The position numbers were made by a program, and so were the translations under genes. 64,000 nt of DNA from Limnohabitans sp. (GTDB lineage: Bacteria > Pseudomonadota > Gammaproteobacteria > Burkholderiales > Burkholderiaceae_C): positions 62,001-126,000 of the forward strand of contig JAOATL010000019.1 in NCBI GenBank assembly GCA_030158125.1. Direction: 5' to 3'. The first letter of the stretch is position 1. Each line of letters begins with the position of its first letter. This document shows, in pieces, positions 47,932 to 57,618 of this stretch. Below the pieces are notes generated by a model. It saw only the letters and a list, made by a program, of their open reading frames with translations, was not told the DNA's origin and did not search any database.

Positions 47932-48474
47932 ATGAATAACGAATCCACCCCGCGCCTTGTGATCCTCGCCCTGGACCTGGGCACCACCACCGGCTGGGCG
48001 CTGCGCTCGGCCAACGGCCCGGTGGCGCATGGCTTTGTGAGCTTCAAGTCCCAGCGCTTTGAGGGAGGCGGCATGCGATACCTGCGCTTTGGCCGGTGGC
48101 TCGCTGACATGCTGACCTTGAACGCGCCAAAGACTGGCGCACAGGCCAATTTAACGGGCATTGGAGCCGTTTACTTTGAAGAGGTGCGCCGTCACCTCGG
48201 CGTGGACGCCGCGCACGTCTACGGCGGCTTGCTGGCCACGCTGACCGCCTGGTGTGAGCACCACCAGATCCCGTACCAGGGCGTTCCTGTGGGCACCATC
48301 AAACGCCATGCCACCGGCAAGGGCAACGCGGGCAAGGCAGAGGTGATTGCTGCCATGAAGGCGTTGGGCCACCCGGTCACCGACGACAACGAAGCGGATG
48401 CTCTTGCGCTCTTGCACTGGGCACTGGCACAGGGTTCAGATCCCGCCTTGGGCAAGGAGGTGCGCCATGGCTAA
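47932..48474 (+). CDS. RuvC-like nuclease/Holliday junction resolvase-like protein
   Basis: ILALDLGTTTGWALRSANG, YFEEV, DDNEADALALLHWA. Confidence 0.7.
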   Translation: MNNESTPRLVILALDLGTTTGWALRSANGPVAHGFVSFKSQRFEGGGMRYLRFGRWLADMLTLNAPKTGAQANLTGIGAVYFEEVRRHLGVDAAHVYGGLLATLTAWCEHHQIPYQGVPVGTIKRHATGKGNAGKAEVIAAMKALGHPVTDDNEADALALLHWALAQGSDPALGKEVRHG

Positions 48475-48988
48475 AAAGCAAGTTGCACAGCCACTGACCC
48501 ATGGCGCTCTGGTGAGCCTGCCCGGCGGTCGGGTTGGTGAGTGGGTCAGCGAAGCAGAGGAAGGCACCAGCTACCGCACCGAGCATTTCCGGACTGTGGA
48601 CTCGCTCGGGCTTTTGATGCGCAACGGCGCAATCACGGCGCAGATGCACGACGCGGGTCAGGACTTCTCTCGTACCTTTGTCTTTGCGCAGCTAAGTCCT
48701 GCGGGCTCACCGCCGCTTGATCGCATCCCCGGGGGTCATTGGCAGGACACGATGACTGAGCGCTGTGCCTGGGCCAGAAAGCGCCTGGGCGAGGCGCTTG
48801 ATGCGGTGGGCGGCATCGGCAGCCCCGGCGGCTGTGCAGTCTGGCACGTGGCAGGTTTGGGTCAGAGCGTGAGGGAGTGGTCTGCCCAAGAGGGGTGGAA
48901 CGGACGCACGCTCAATCAGTACGAGGCCAAGGGCATTTTGGTTGGCGCTTTGGGGGTGCTGGCTGTTCACTACGGGTACAGTAGGTGA
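48467..48988 (+). CDS. hypothetical phage protein
   Basis: AAGGAGG RBS; WVSEAEEGTSYRTEHFRTVDSLGLLMRNGAIT. Confidence 0.65.
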   Translation: MAKKQVAQPLTHGALVSLPGGRVGEWVSEAEEGTSYRTEHFRTVDSLGLLMRNGAITAQMHDAGQDFSRTFVFAQLSPAGSPPLDRIPGGHWQDTMTERCAWARKRLGEALDAVGGIGSPGGCAVWHVAGLGQSVREWSAQEGWNGRTLNQYEAKGILVGALGVLAVHYGYSR

Positions 48989-49013
48989 CACAAATATCAT
49001 CTGGTGATATACT
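48985..49013 (+). promoter_or_regulatory. promoter of TumE/TumA-like TA operon with embedded operator
   Basis: GTGACA (48985-48990) N17 TATACT (49008-49013); ATATCA-N5-TGATAT at 48994-49010. Confidence 0.65.
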
Positions 49014-49019
49014 GAGACC

Positions 49020-49379
49020 ATGGAAGAACACCAAATCCGTACGCTCCTTGACCTCCATGACCAGATCATCGATCAGGAGGACGGCTATTGGCTCAAGATC
49101 GAGGCTTGGGAAGTTGCGCCCAGCAAGGATATTCCTCACGGAATCAGGTACACGCTTACCCTGCACGCGCCCAGTGGCAAAAGGATATTGGGGTATGACA
49201 ACGCGCACGCCGTCAAAGTGAAGGGGAAGAAGTACTCTGGTCAGCGACTCCCGTTTGACCACAAGCACCGGCATGTAGCCGATAAGGGCGTGCCTTATGA
49301 ATTCAAGGATGCGAATCAGTTGTTGTCAGATTTTTTTACCGAAGTCGATTCGGTTTTGAAAGAGGTGAGGTCAAAATGA
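49020..49379 (+). CDS. TumE-family (DUF6516-like) toxin
   Basis: RYTLTLHAPSGKRILGYDNAHAVK...PFDHKHRHVADKG. Confidence 0.7.
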   Translation: MEEHQIRTLLDLHDQIIDQEDGYWLKIEAWEVAPSKDIPHGIRYTLTLHAPSGKRILGYDNAHAVKVKGKKYSGQRLPFDHKHRHVADKGVPYEFKDANQLLSDFFTEVDSVLKEVRSK

Positions 49380-49723
49380 AAGTCATAAAAATTGGTATAG
49401 CCCCGCAGGAGAAGATCCGCGAGAGGGTTTTGGCTATCGCCAAAGGTGAGATCAAGCCTAAGGCATCAGACCCCAAAATCTGGTTCACCTCAATGCGATC
49501 TTTATCCCAAGTCTTAAGCGATGAGAATCGCGCGCTCCTGGACGTTATTCGCACCGCTCGACCGGCATCAATCAGTGAACTGGCGGACATAACCGGGCGT
49601 AAGCAGGGTAATTTGTCTCGCACCCTGAAAACTATGTCCCGGTATGGGCTGGTGAAGATGGAAAAGAACGAACGCTCGGTGCGTCCGATCGCTCATGCCG
49701 AGAGCTATCAAATCATGGCGTGA
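49376..49723 (+). CDS. HTH antitoxin, TumA-like
   Basis: ATGA overlap with toxin; ISELADITGRKQGNLSRTLKTMSRYGLVKMEK winged HTH. Confidence 0.7.
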   Translation: MKVIKIGIAPQEKIRERVLAIAKGEIKPKASDPKIWFTSMRSLSQVLSDENRALLDVIRTARPASISELADITGRKQGNLSRTLKTMSRYGLVKMEKNERSVRPIAHAESYQIMA

Positions 49724-49802
49724 ATCTGATTTAAAAATCGTACGAAAACCCCTTGACGGGGTATATATCGAAGCGGTAGCATTCTGCTAATCACTCAAAT
49801 TA

Positions 49803-49838
49803 CGCCCACACGGTTCGCGCCTTGTGGGCGTTTTGTTT
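49803..49838 (+). terminator. rho-independent terminator after TA pair
   Basis: CGCCCACA-N12-TGTGGGCG-TTTTGTTT. Confidence 0.75.
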
Positions 49839-49925
49839 GGGTCTTCACTTCCCCGCATCTATCGCGCTTGCAAGCAACCCTCGCTGGTTGACCTGCACGC
49901 CGCACCCCAACCCGAAAGCTTCCCT

Positions 49926-51209
49926 ATGACACCCGAGATCCGAATGGTCGCGGTGGATTCGCTCATCCCGTATGCGCGAAACGCCCGCACCCACAGCGAA
50001 GACCAGGTGGCACAGATTGCCGCCTCGATCGCTGAGTTTGGCTTTACCAATCCGATCCTGACCGACGGGGACAAAGGCGTGATCGCAGGGCATGGCCGCT
50101 TGGCTGCTGCGCGCAAACTCTCACTGACACAAGTGCCCGTGATTGAGCTGGGCCACCTCACCGCAATTCAAAAGAAAGCCTACATACTGGCCGACAACCG
50201 CATTGCTGCAAACGCTGGCTGGGACGAAGAGTTGCTCAAGCTTGAGATTGCCGAACTCGATGAGGCTGACTTCAATCTGGAGTTGATGGGCTTTGGTGAC
50301 GAAGAACTCGAGCGTTTGCTCAATGGCGACGGCGACACCACGGGCCTGACCGAAGACGATGCAGTACCCGAATTGCCAGCCGAACCTGTTTCCAAAACAG
50401 GTGATGTGTGGGTCTTGGGTCAGCACCGTTTGCTGTGCGGTGACTCCACAGTTCTATCCGATGTGGAGCGCCTTATGAACGGTCAACTCGCCGACATGGC
50501 GTTCACTGATCCACCCTACAACGTGGACTACGGCAACAACGCTAAAGACAAGATGCGCGGCAAGGACCGCCGCATCATGAACGATGCGCTCGGTGACGGG
50601 TTCTACAAGTTCCTTTATGACGCCTGTGTCAACTTGTTGGTGGTCACCAAAGGTGCCTGCTACGTGTGCATGAGCTCATCCGAGTTGCACACACTGCAAA
50701 AGGCCTGGCTTGATGCGGGTGGCAAGTGGTCGACATTTGTGATCTGGGCTAAGAACACTTTTACGCTTGGACGCGCCGACTACCAGCGCCAGTACGAGCC
50801 CATCCTCTACGGATGGAAGGACGGCGCTAAACACTTCTGGTGCGGCGACCGCGACCAGTCAGACATTTGGAATTACAACAAGCCTCGCGTGAACGACCTG
50901 CACCCGACGATGAAACCGGTGGAGTTAGTAGAGCGTGCCATTAAGAACTCATCGAAGACGCATGACATCGTGATCGACTTGTTTGGCGGCTCTGGCACCA
51001 CGCTCATTGCCTGCGAAAAAACCAATCGACAGGCACGACTCATGGAGATGGATCCCAAGTATGTGGACGTGATCGTCAAGCGCTGGGAGGACTTCACAGG
51101 ACAGAAAGCCACCCGTGAATCGGATGGCTCTGCATTTGCAGATCTATCGCCGCAAGGTCAGTCTGATTTGGATGCTGTGGGGAGCGCGCTGGAGGGTGAG
51201 ACCCTGTAG
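49926..51209 (+). CDS. ParB-domain / DNA methyltransferase fusion
   Basis: VIAGHGRLAAARKL ParB box; TDPPYNVDYG and FGGSGTTLIACEKTNR methylase motifs. Confidence 0.9.
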   Translation: MTPEIRMVAVDSLIPYARNARTHSEDQVAQIAASIAEFGFTNPILTDGDKGVIAGHGRLAAARKLSLTQVPVIELGHLTAIQKKAYILADNRIAANAGWDEELLKLEIAELDEADFNLELMGFGDEELERLLNGDGDTTGLTEDDAVPELPAEPVSKTGDVWVLGQHRLLCGDSTVLSDVERLMNGQLADMAFTDPPYNVDYGNNAKDKMRGKDRRIMNDALGDGFYKFLYDACVNLLVVTKGACYVCMSSSELHTLQKAWLDAGGKWSTFVIWAKNTFTLGRADYQRQYEPILYGWKDGAKHFWCGDRDQSDIWNYNKPRVNDLHPTMKPVELVERAIKNSSKTHDIVIDLFGGSGTTLIACEKTNRQARLMEMDPKYVDVIVKRWEDFTGQKATRESDGSAFADLSPQGQSDLDAVGSALEGETL

Positions 51210-51631
51210 ACCCGCTCACCACCGCTTTCCTTGACGGAGTCGATCGTCAGGCCCAGTTTCTTTTTCAAAGTCCCGGCCATGCATCCACGCACCGTGTGCG
51301 CTTGCCATCCTGTGGCCACCACCATTTGAGGGAGGGTTGCACCTTCGGGGCGTTTCATCAGATCGATGAGTACCGACTGTTTGCTGCCTTCGCGTTTGGG
51401 TCTGGCCGGTGGCTCAATACCAATGGCCTTCAAGCCTGCAACGGTGATGGCAAAACGGGTAGAGCCCTCTGGTCCTTTGCTGTGGGGGCTGATCAGGCCT
51501 TCATTGCCAAGGCTAGTTAGTACCTTGATCAATGCACCACCTTTGAGGTTGGACGGGAAGTCGGTCAGCACATGCTGAGGATGACTGGCTGCAGCGTTGA
51601 GAAGCAAGGTTTGGCTGGGTGTGAGTTTCAT
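51158..51631 (-). CDS. DUF3489 protein
   Basis: SKQSVLIDLMKRPEGATLPQMVVATGWQAHTVRGCMAGTLKKKLGL. Confidence 0.85.
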   Translation of the reverse strand: MKLTPSQTLLLNAAASHPQHVLTDFPSNLKGGALIKVLTSLGNEGLISPHSKGPEGSTRFAITVAGLKAIGIEPPARPKREGSKQSVLIDLMKRPEGATLPQMVVATGWQAHTVRGCMAGTLKKKLGLTIDSVKESGGERVYRVSPSSALPTASKSD

Positions 51632-51645
51632 GTTGACCTCCGGTA

Positions 51646-51837
51646 TCAGTTTGGTTGGGTTGTTTGTTTGGATTGCTGGCCAGCCGTGAATGCGGCTTGC
51701 AGGGCTTCTTTGAGGCCCCAGACGCTGACTTCATGAAAGTCCAGGCGGTCGCTGTTGCGTGTTGCCAGCGTGTCGATGTACAGATGCTCTGCGGCGATTT
51801 GGTTGAGCAGACGCTCCAGTTGTTTAGCGTCCATCAC
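51646..51837 (-). CDS. small DUF6900-like protein
   Basis: LNQIAAEHLYIDTLATRNSDRLDFHEVSVWGLKEALQAAFTAG. Confidence 0.6.
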   Translation of the reverse strand: MMDAKQLERLLNQIAAEHLYIDTLATRNSDRLDFHEVSVWGLKEALQAAFTAGQQSKQTTQPN

Positions 51838-52040
51838 TTGGATCCCTTCACCTTGTGGATCTGGCGGGCGCGGTCAAAGCCGACCCAATCGCCTTGGGTA
51901 TCAAGGCCGCGTGAGGCCAACTCCTCGCGGGCCAGCAGGTTTAGGTCAAGTTCCCCACGTGCGGCGGCTGCCAGTACCTTGGTGAGCGCGATCTGGATGA
52001 ACCCGACCTCGTCGACGGTGAACTGTGTGGTGTAGGTCAT
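51834..52040 (-). CDS. small conserved protein
   Basis: MTYTTQFTVDEVGFIQIALTKVLAAAARGELDLNLLAREELASRGLDTQGDWVGFDRAR; overlaps next gene. Confidence 0.6.
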   Translation of the reverse strand: MTYTTQFTVDEVGFIQIALTKVLAAAARGELDLNLLAREELASRGLDTQGDWVGFDRARQIHKVKGSK

Positions 52041-52170
52041 TTGCAAAGCTCCTTGGGTTGTTGATGACGTTCCTATGAACGCTCTGAATCCAAGTGAAGC
52101 CAAGCTTTATCTGCATCAATTGCGATTAGTTTTTTTGATTGAGTTGCTAACACGCCAATACCGAGCCGAT

Positions 52171-52536
52171 ATGCCCCGCAGCGCCCCTACACCATGCCGT
52201 CACCCCGCCTGCGCGTTGGTGCTGGACAAACCCGGCTACTGCGAGCAGCACCGCCCCAAGGTGCACCGGGACTACGGGCGTGCCAGGCGTGCCTTTGATA
52301 CTGAGCTGGGCTTCTACCAGTCCGCGCGCTGGCGTGAGGTACGTGCTGCATTCCTGCGTGAACACCCACTGTGTGTGGCGTGCAAGGCGACGGATCGGGT
52401 GGTGGCTGCCAAGGTTGCCGACCACATCAGGCCGCTCAAGGACGGCGGCGAGCGCTTTGACTGGGTCAATCTGCAAGGGCTGTGCGTCTCATGTCACAAC
52501 CGAAAGACGGCGCGTGAGACCGCAGGTCGGCGCTGA
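52171..52536 (+). CDS. HNH endonuclease
   Basis: CVACKATDRVVAAKVADHIRPLKDGGERFDWVNLQGLCVSCHNRKTARE. Confidence 0.92.
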   Translation: MPRSAPTPCRHPACALVLDKPGYCEQHRPKVHRDYGRARRAFDTELGFYQSARWREVRAAFLREHPLCVACKATDRVVAAKVADHIRPLKDGGERFDWVNLQGLCVSCHNRKTARETAGRR

Positions 52537-52971
52537 CTACCCCCCGGGGGGGCTCAATCTCTACAGACGGCGGCCAAAGATGCGTGCGCCTGCCAAGATT
52601 TTTGCGCGTGCAAATTGAAACCTAGGGGGGTTGCCCCGAAGGCAGCCTATTGCCGGGCCTCGCCGGTCGGGGCTAAGAGCCGATCAGTTGAGATCGGCGA
52701 TGAACTTTTCAATATTGATGGCTTTGGATTTCCCCACCGAGCGAATGATGGAGTTGGCGACGTTTTCTTCAACGACGCTGTTCCATTTGGAAAAGTTCTT
52801 GTCCGTCACGCTCTTGTCAAACGCAGATCGAACCGCCTCACGCCCAGCTTTCATATCAGCCGCCAGAGCGGACTGAACGAGGCATTTTGCGATGACGTCG
52901 GCTTTGCGCACTGGGAGTTTTCCGGTGGGTTTGAAGCCTCCATATTAACGATTACCAACGACTGAACCCAG

Positions 52972-53430
52972 ATGGCCGGAAGAAAACCACTCCCCACGGA
53001 GATTAAAAAGCTCAGGGGAACCCTGCAAAAGTGCAGGACCAACCCGCATGAGCCACAGCCCCAAGGGGATCTGGTTGCGCCGCCAGAGTACATGTCTGAC
53101 GGTGCCAAGCAGGCCTGGCGCTATGCCATTGAGAGCGCGCCTGAGCATTTGCTGCGCAAACTCGATATGTCGGTGCTGGAGGTTTGGTCCTGCGCTGCGG
53201 ACCTGTACCGCAAGGCCCAGATCGGAATCACCAAGACCGGCTTGCTGATCAAAGCGCCGAACACCGGCGTGCCGATGCAGTCGCCTTACCTGGCCATCGC
53301 CAACAAGCAGGCCCAGATCATGACCAAGGCAGCGGTGGAGATGGGATTTACGCCAGCCTCTCGTTCGCGTATCACACAGCCCACAGATACCCAGATCGAT
53401 CTCGATCCTTGGGCGGACATAGCGGGCTGA
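52972..53430 (+). CDS. phage terminase small subunit, P27 family
   Basis: GRKPLPTEIKKLRGTL...position before TerL. Confidence 0.88.
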   Translation: MAGRKPLPTEIKKLRGTLQKCRTNPHEPQPQGDLVAPPEYMSDGAKQAWRYAIESAPEHLLRKLDMSVLEVWSCAADLYRKAQIGITKTGLLIKAPNTGVPMQSPYLAIANKQAQIMTKAAVEMGFTPASRSRITQPTDTQIDLDPWADIAG

Positions 53431-53439
53431 GACTGAACT

Positions 53440-55152
53440 TTGGCAGCAGATAACTACGCCGCCGTTGCCCGCAAGTATGCGCAGGCAGTCGTTACCGGTG
53501 ACATCCTGACTTGCAAATGGGTCCAACGGGCATGCCAACGGCAGTTGAACGATCTGGCAAAGTTCAAGGGCAAGGCAAGTCCCTACCAGTTCAACCCAAA
53601 GCTCACCGACAAGGACGGGCGGGAATTCCATCCCGCTGACAACCTGTGCGCGTTCATTGAACGCCTGCCCCACGTAAAGGGGCCGCTGGCAGGCGAAACG
53701 ATCAAGTTGGAGCCTTGGCAGGTGTTCATCCTGACCACCGTATTTGGATGGGTCAAGCCTGACGGTAATCGCCGCTTTCGGCGCTCGTACATTGAGGTGC
53801 CACGTGGCAACGCTAAGTCGACCCTTTCGTCTGCGCTTGCGCTGTACATGCTGGCCGCCGATGGTGAAGGTGGTGCAGAGGTTTACTCTCTGGCCACCAC
53901 CCGCGACCAGGCGCGCATTGTGTTTGGTGATGCGCAGACCATGGCTCGCAGGTCACAGGGCTTTCGCAGCCGGTTCTCTGTCAACGTTGGTGCGCACAAC
54001 ATGAACGTGCTGCATACCGGCTCAAAGTTTGAAGCGCTCTCGGCAGAGGGATCTACGCTCGACGGCCTGAACATTCACTTCGGCTGCATTGATGAACTGC
54101 ACGCCCATAAGACTCGCACCGTCTACGACGTTGTGGAGACCGGTACCGGCAAGCGAGACAACTCACTTCTGTGGGTGATCACTACCGCAGGCAGCAATCG
54201 CGCAGGCATTTGCTACGAGGTACGCACCTTTGTAACCCGACTGCTCGATGGCGTGTTCGAGGATGACAGCCAGTTTGGCATCGTCTACGGGCTGGATGAC
54301 GGGGACGACTGGACCAGCGAAGACTCGCTGATGAAGGCCAACCCCAACTGGGGTATCTCTGTGCGCCCGGAAATCCTGGGACCGCTGCAGGCCAAGGCCA
54401 TGCAGTTGCCCAGTGCGATGAACAACTTCAAGACCAAACACTTGAACGAGTGGGTCAACGCCGACACCGCATGGATGGACATGCGCTCCTGGGACGCATG
54501 TGCTGATCAGGACCTAGACATCGAGTCTTTTGTTGGCCAGCCCTGCTGGGTGGGCCTGGACTTGGCCAGCAAGACAGACATTGCGGCATTGGTGATTGTG
54601 TTTGCCCATCCCGAGATTGCTGACGCATTCGTAGTCTTCGGCAAGTACTACCTGCCAGAGGACACGGTCAATGCCAACGGCAACAGTCAGTACCCGGGAT
54701 GGATGCATACCGGACGCCTCACCGTGACGCCGGGCAATGTGATTGATTTCAGTTGGATCGAAGCGGATCTGAATGATCTGTCCTCTCGCTTTGCTGTTCA
54801 GGCAGTCGCGTTTGATCCGTTTCAGGCGACGCAACTCTCGACCCGAATGATGAGTGAGGGTCTGCCCATGATTGAAGTGCGTCCGACGGTGCTGAATTTC
54901 TCAGAACCGATGAAGACGCTTGAAGCCCTGGTGCTTCAAAAGAAATTGGTTCACGACGGTGACCCGGTGCTCGGCTGGATGGTCAGCAACGTGGTGGCCC
55001 ACCTGGACGCCAAAGACAACATTTATCCACGCAAGGAGCGAGCAGAAAACAAGATCGACGGCATCGTGGCACTGATCATGGCGCTGTCGCGCGCGATCAA
55101 ACCGGGCGACTCGGTGGTGCTGGGATCCGACTACGAGTTGATGTTGCTCTGA
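53440..55152 (+). CDS. phage terminase large subunit
   Basis: SYIEVPRGNAKSTLSSALALYML Walker A; CIDELHAHKTR. Confidence 0.93.
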   Translation: MAADNYAAVARKYAQAVVTGDILTCKWVQRACQRQLNDLAKFKGKASPYQFNPKLTDKDGREFHPADNLCAFIERLPHVKGPLAGETIKLEPWQVFILTTVFGWVKPDGNRRFRRSYIEVPRGNAKSTLSSALALYMLAADGEGGAEVYSLATTRDQARIVFGDAQTMARRSQGFRSRFSVNVGAHNMNVLHTGSKFEALSAEGSTLDGLNIHFGCIDELHAHKTRTVYDVVETGTGKRDNSLLWVITTAGSNRAGICYEVRTFVTRLLDGVFEDDSQFGIVYGLDDGDDWTSEDSLMKANPNWGISVRPEILGPLQAKAMQLPSAMNNFKTKHLNEWVNADTAWMDMRSWDACADQDLDIESFVGQPCWVGLDLASKTDIAALVIVFAHPEIADAFVVFGKYYLPEDTVNANGNSQYPGWMHTGRLTVTPGNVIDFSWIEADLNDLSSRFAVQAVAFDPFQATQLSTRMMSEGLPMIEVRPTVLNFSEPMKTLEALVLQKKLVHDGDPVLGWMVSNVVAHLDAKDNIYPRKERAENKIDGIVALIMALSRAIKPGDSVVLGSDYELMLL

Positions 55153-55156
55153 ACTG

Positions 55157-56674
55157 ATGGGACTGTTTACCTTTTTTGATCGCTTTCGCGGATCTGGTGG
55201 CTCCAACGCCTCAGGTGGAGATCGTTCGCCATGGGGTGACTTTTCATTTGAGTCGATATCTGCGCGTACCAGCAGTGGCATGCGTGTCTCGCCCGATAGC
55301 GCGCTGCGCCTAGCTGCTGTGTATGCATGCGTGCGGATCCTGGCCGAAACAATTGCATCACTGCCGTTGGTGGTTTACCAGCGCCGCCCTGACGGCGGCA
55401 AGGACAGGGTCACGGACCACTGGCTTTGCCGCTTGATGGCCAAGCGGCCGAACCGGTTTCAAAATCCTTTTGAGTGGCGTGAGATGCTGCAAGGACACCT
55501 GGCTTTGCGAGGTAACGCCTTCAACCAGATCATCACCAACCCGCGTGGCGAGATCATCGAACTCATGCCGATCCACCCGGACCGGGTCAAGATTGAGTTG
55601 TTGCCATCAGGTGAATACCGCTACCGAATTAGCGACCGCTCTGGCACTGAGGTGATCTTGCCAAGAGGTGAGGTCTGGCATTTGCGTGGCCTGTCCTCGG
55701 ACGGCTTGATGGGTATGAGCCCGATTGAGCTTGCCCGGGAGAATCTGGGTACTGCACTAGCAGCCCAAGGCTATGGCGCACGTTTCTTTGCCAATGACGC
55801 CAAGCCTACAGGAGGGTGGATTGAATTTCCTGGCTCGTTCAAGGACTCCGAGGCCAAGAAGGTGTTTCGTGAGTCTTATCAGCAGGCGCAGTCCGGCTCC
55901 AACCGGGGCAAGGTCCTGGTGTTAGAAAACGGCATGAAGTTTCACGAAGTGGGCGTCACAAACAAAGACGCCCAGTTTCTGGAACTGCGCAAGTTTCAGA
56001 TCACCGACGTGGCCCGGCTCTTTCGTGTGCCACCGCACATGATTGCTGATCTTGATAGAGCGACCTTCTCCAACATCGAGCAGCAGAGTCTGGAGTTCGT
56101 CATGCACACCATGACGCCCTGGGCTGAGCGCTGGGAGGCCAGCATTCAATCTGAGTTACTTCTTGAGAGTGACGATATAGAAATTGAGTTTGATTTCGCC
56201 AATCTGATGCGCGGCGATGCGTCCAGCCGCTCAAGCTACTACCAAAGCGGAATTCAGAACGGCTGGCTCACCCGCAACGAAGCACGCATTGCAGAAAACC
56301 TCAATCCCATTGACGGACTTGATCAGCCACTGCGACCACTCAATATGGTCGAGGAGGACGTGGCAGAGGATGTGGAAATCGATATAAAAGCAGAAGCGGC
56401 AGAGCCACTGGAGCAAAAAGCGATCGAGCCTTCAGTGGATGAGAGTGTTACCCGACTCAGTGGGCGATATAGCGCCCTTGTTAAAACGACCTCTGAGCGA
56501 CTTGCTCGCCGCATCGGCCGATCAGATCATCTGGCAGAAAAAGATATCTTGTTGATCTCCCAAGCCTTGGCCGTACCGCTAGACCAGGTTCAGCTTTGGG
56601 CAAGCCAAATAGACGAGCCGCTAGATCAAAAACAGCTCACCGAATCACTTATCTCCCTCGGACAGAATTTATGA
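55157..56674 (+). CDS. HK97-family portal protein
   Basis: HWLCRLMAKRPNRFQNPFEWREMLQGHLALRGNAFNQI; RVPPHMIADLDRATFSNIEQQSLEFV. Confidence 0.93.
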   Translation: MGLFTFFDRFRGSGGSNASGGDRSPWGDFSFESISARTSSGMRVSPDSALRLAAVYACVRILAETIASLPLVVYQRRPDGGKDRVTDHWLCRLMAKRPNRFQNPFEWREMLQGHLALRGNAFNQIITNPRGEIIELMPIHPDRVKIELLPSGEYRYRISDRSGTEVILPRGEVWHLRGLSSDGLMGMSPIELARENLGTALAAQGYGARFFANDAKPTGGWIEFPGSFKDSEAKKVFRESYQQAQSGSNRGKVLVLENGMKFHEVGVTNKDAQFLELRKFQITDVARLFRVPPHMIADLDRATFSNIEQQSLEFVMHTMTPWAERWEASIQSELLLESDDIEIEFDFANLMRGDASSRSSYYQSGIQNGWLTRNEARIAENLNPIDGLDQPLRPLNMVEEDVAEDVEIDIKAEAAEPLEQKAIEPSVDESVTRLSGRYSALVKTTSERLARRIGRSDHLAEKDILLISQALAVPLDQVQLWASQIDEPLDQKQLTESLISLGQNL

Positions 56675-57615
56675 AAAACCAACTTTTAGTGGCTGAATTT
56701 TTGGCAACGCCTTGGGCCTTGATGCCTGAGCGTTTGAGTGCTCTGGCCACCGTCATTTCCCGATGGACACAAGGCGCGCCTGCCAGCGACGCTGCCATGT
56801 TTCAGGTCCAAACAGACCGGGTGCTGCGAGACACCCGCAGACAGACCTCGGCTGCCATTTCGGGTGGCGGCATTGCCATCATCCCGATTTACGGCGTCAT
56901 TACACAGCGAGGAAATATGGTGGATGACGTCTCCGGCCCTGGCATGGTCAGCACCCAGATCGTCACCCAAATGCTCAGACAAGCTGTTGCCGACGACGCG
57001 GTCAGTCAGATATTGCTGGACATTGATAGCCCTGGCGGCAGCGTCTACGGCGTTTCTGAACTGGGTGATGCTATTTTGAGTGCTCGTGCCCAAAAGCCGG
57101 TGGTGGCCATCGCTAACAGTCTGGCAGCTTCGGCGGCTTACTGGATCGGTTCCCAAGCCAGTGAGTTCTACGTCACATCCGGCGGAGAAGTCGGCTCAAT
57201 TGGCGTGTGGCAGGCGCACCAGGACTACAGCAAAGCCATGGATGAAGCTGGCGTTAAGACGACGCTCATATCGGCGGGCAAGTTCAAGGTCGAGGGCAAT
57301 CCCTATGCACCACTGGACGAAGAAGCGCAAGGATTTATGCAGTCCCGCGTAGATGACTATTACGCCGCATTTACCAAGGCTGTGGCCAAGGGGCGTGGTG
57401 TGCCCATCACTCAGGTACGAGATGGAATGGGCCAGGGCCGGGTCTTGGGCGCTGATGCGGCCTTGGCTCAAAACATGGTCGACGGCATCGCCAGCTTCGA
57501 TCAGGTCTTGAGCAAGATGCATAAAGACGCGGCGTCAAGTGCTAAGACCAGTCCACCTGCCAAGCCCAAAACCTCCCGATTGGCCCAAGCCCGCTCAGAG
57601 CTTGGGATTTTGTAA
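56671..57615 (+). CDS. S49-family phage head maturation protease
   Basis: LLDIDSPGGSVYGVSELGDAI; ANSLAASAAYWIGS. Confidence 0.92.
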   Translation: MKNQLLVAEFLATPWALMPERLSALATVISRWTQGAPASDAAMFQVQTDRVLRDTRRQTSAAISGGGIAIIPIYGVITQRGNMVDDVSGPGMVSTQIVTQMLRQAVADDAVSQILLDIDSPGGSVYGVSELGDAILSARAQKPVVAIANSLAASAAYWIGSQASEFYVTSGGEVGSIGVWQAHQDYSKAMDEAGVKTTLISAGKFKVEGNPYAPLDEEAQGFMQSRVDDYYAAFTKAVAKGRGVPITQVRDGMGQGRVLGADAALAQNMVDGIASFDQVLSKMHKDAASSAKTSPPAKPKTSRLAQARSELGIL

Positions 57616-57618
57616 TTT

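Noticed and set aside
47602-48030. 142-aa minus-strand ORF across the repeat region
   Set aside because: Overlaps the repeat-rich intergenic region and the RuvC-like gene antisense; composition looks non-coding.
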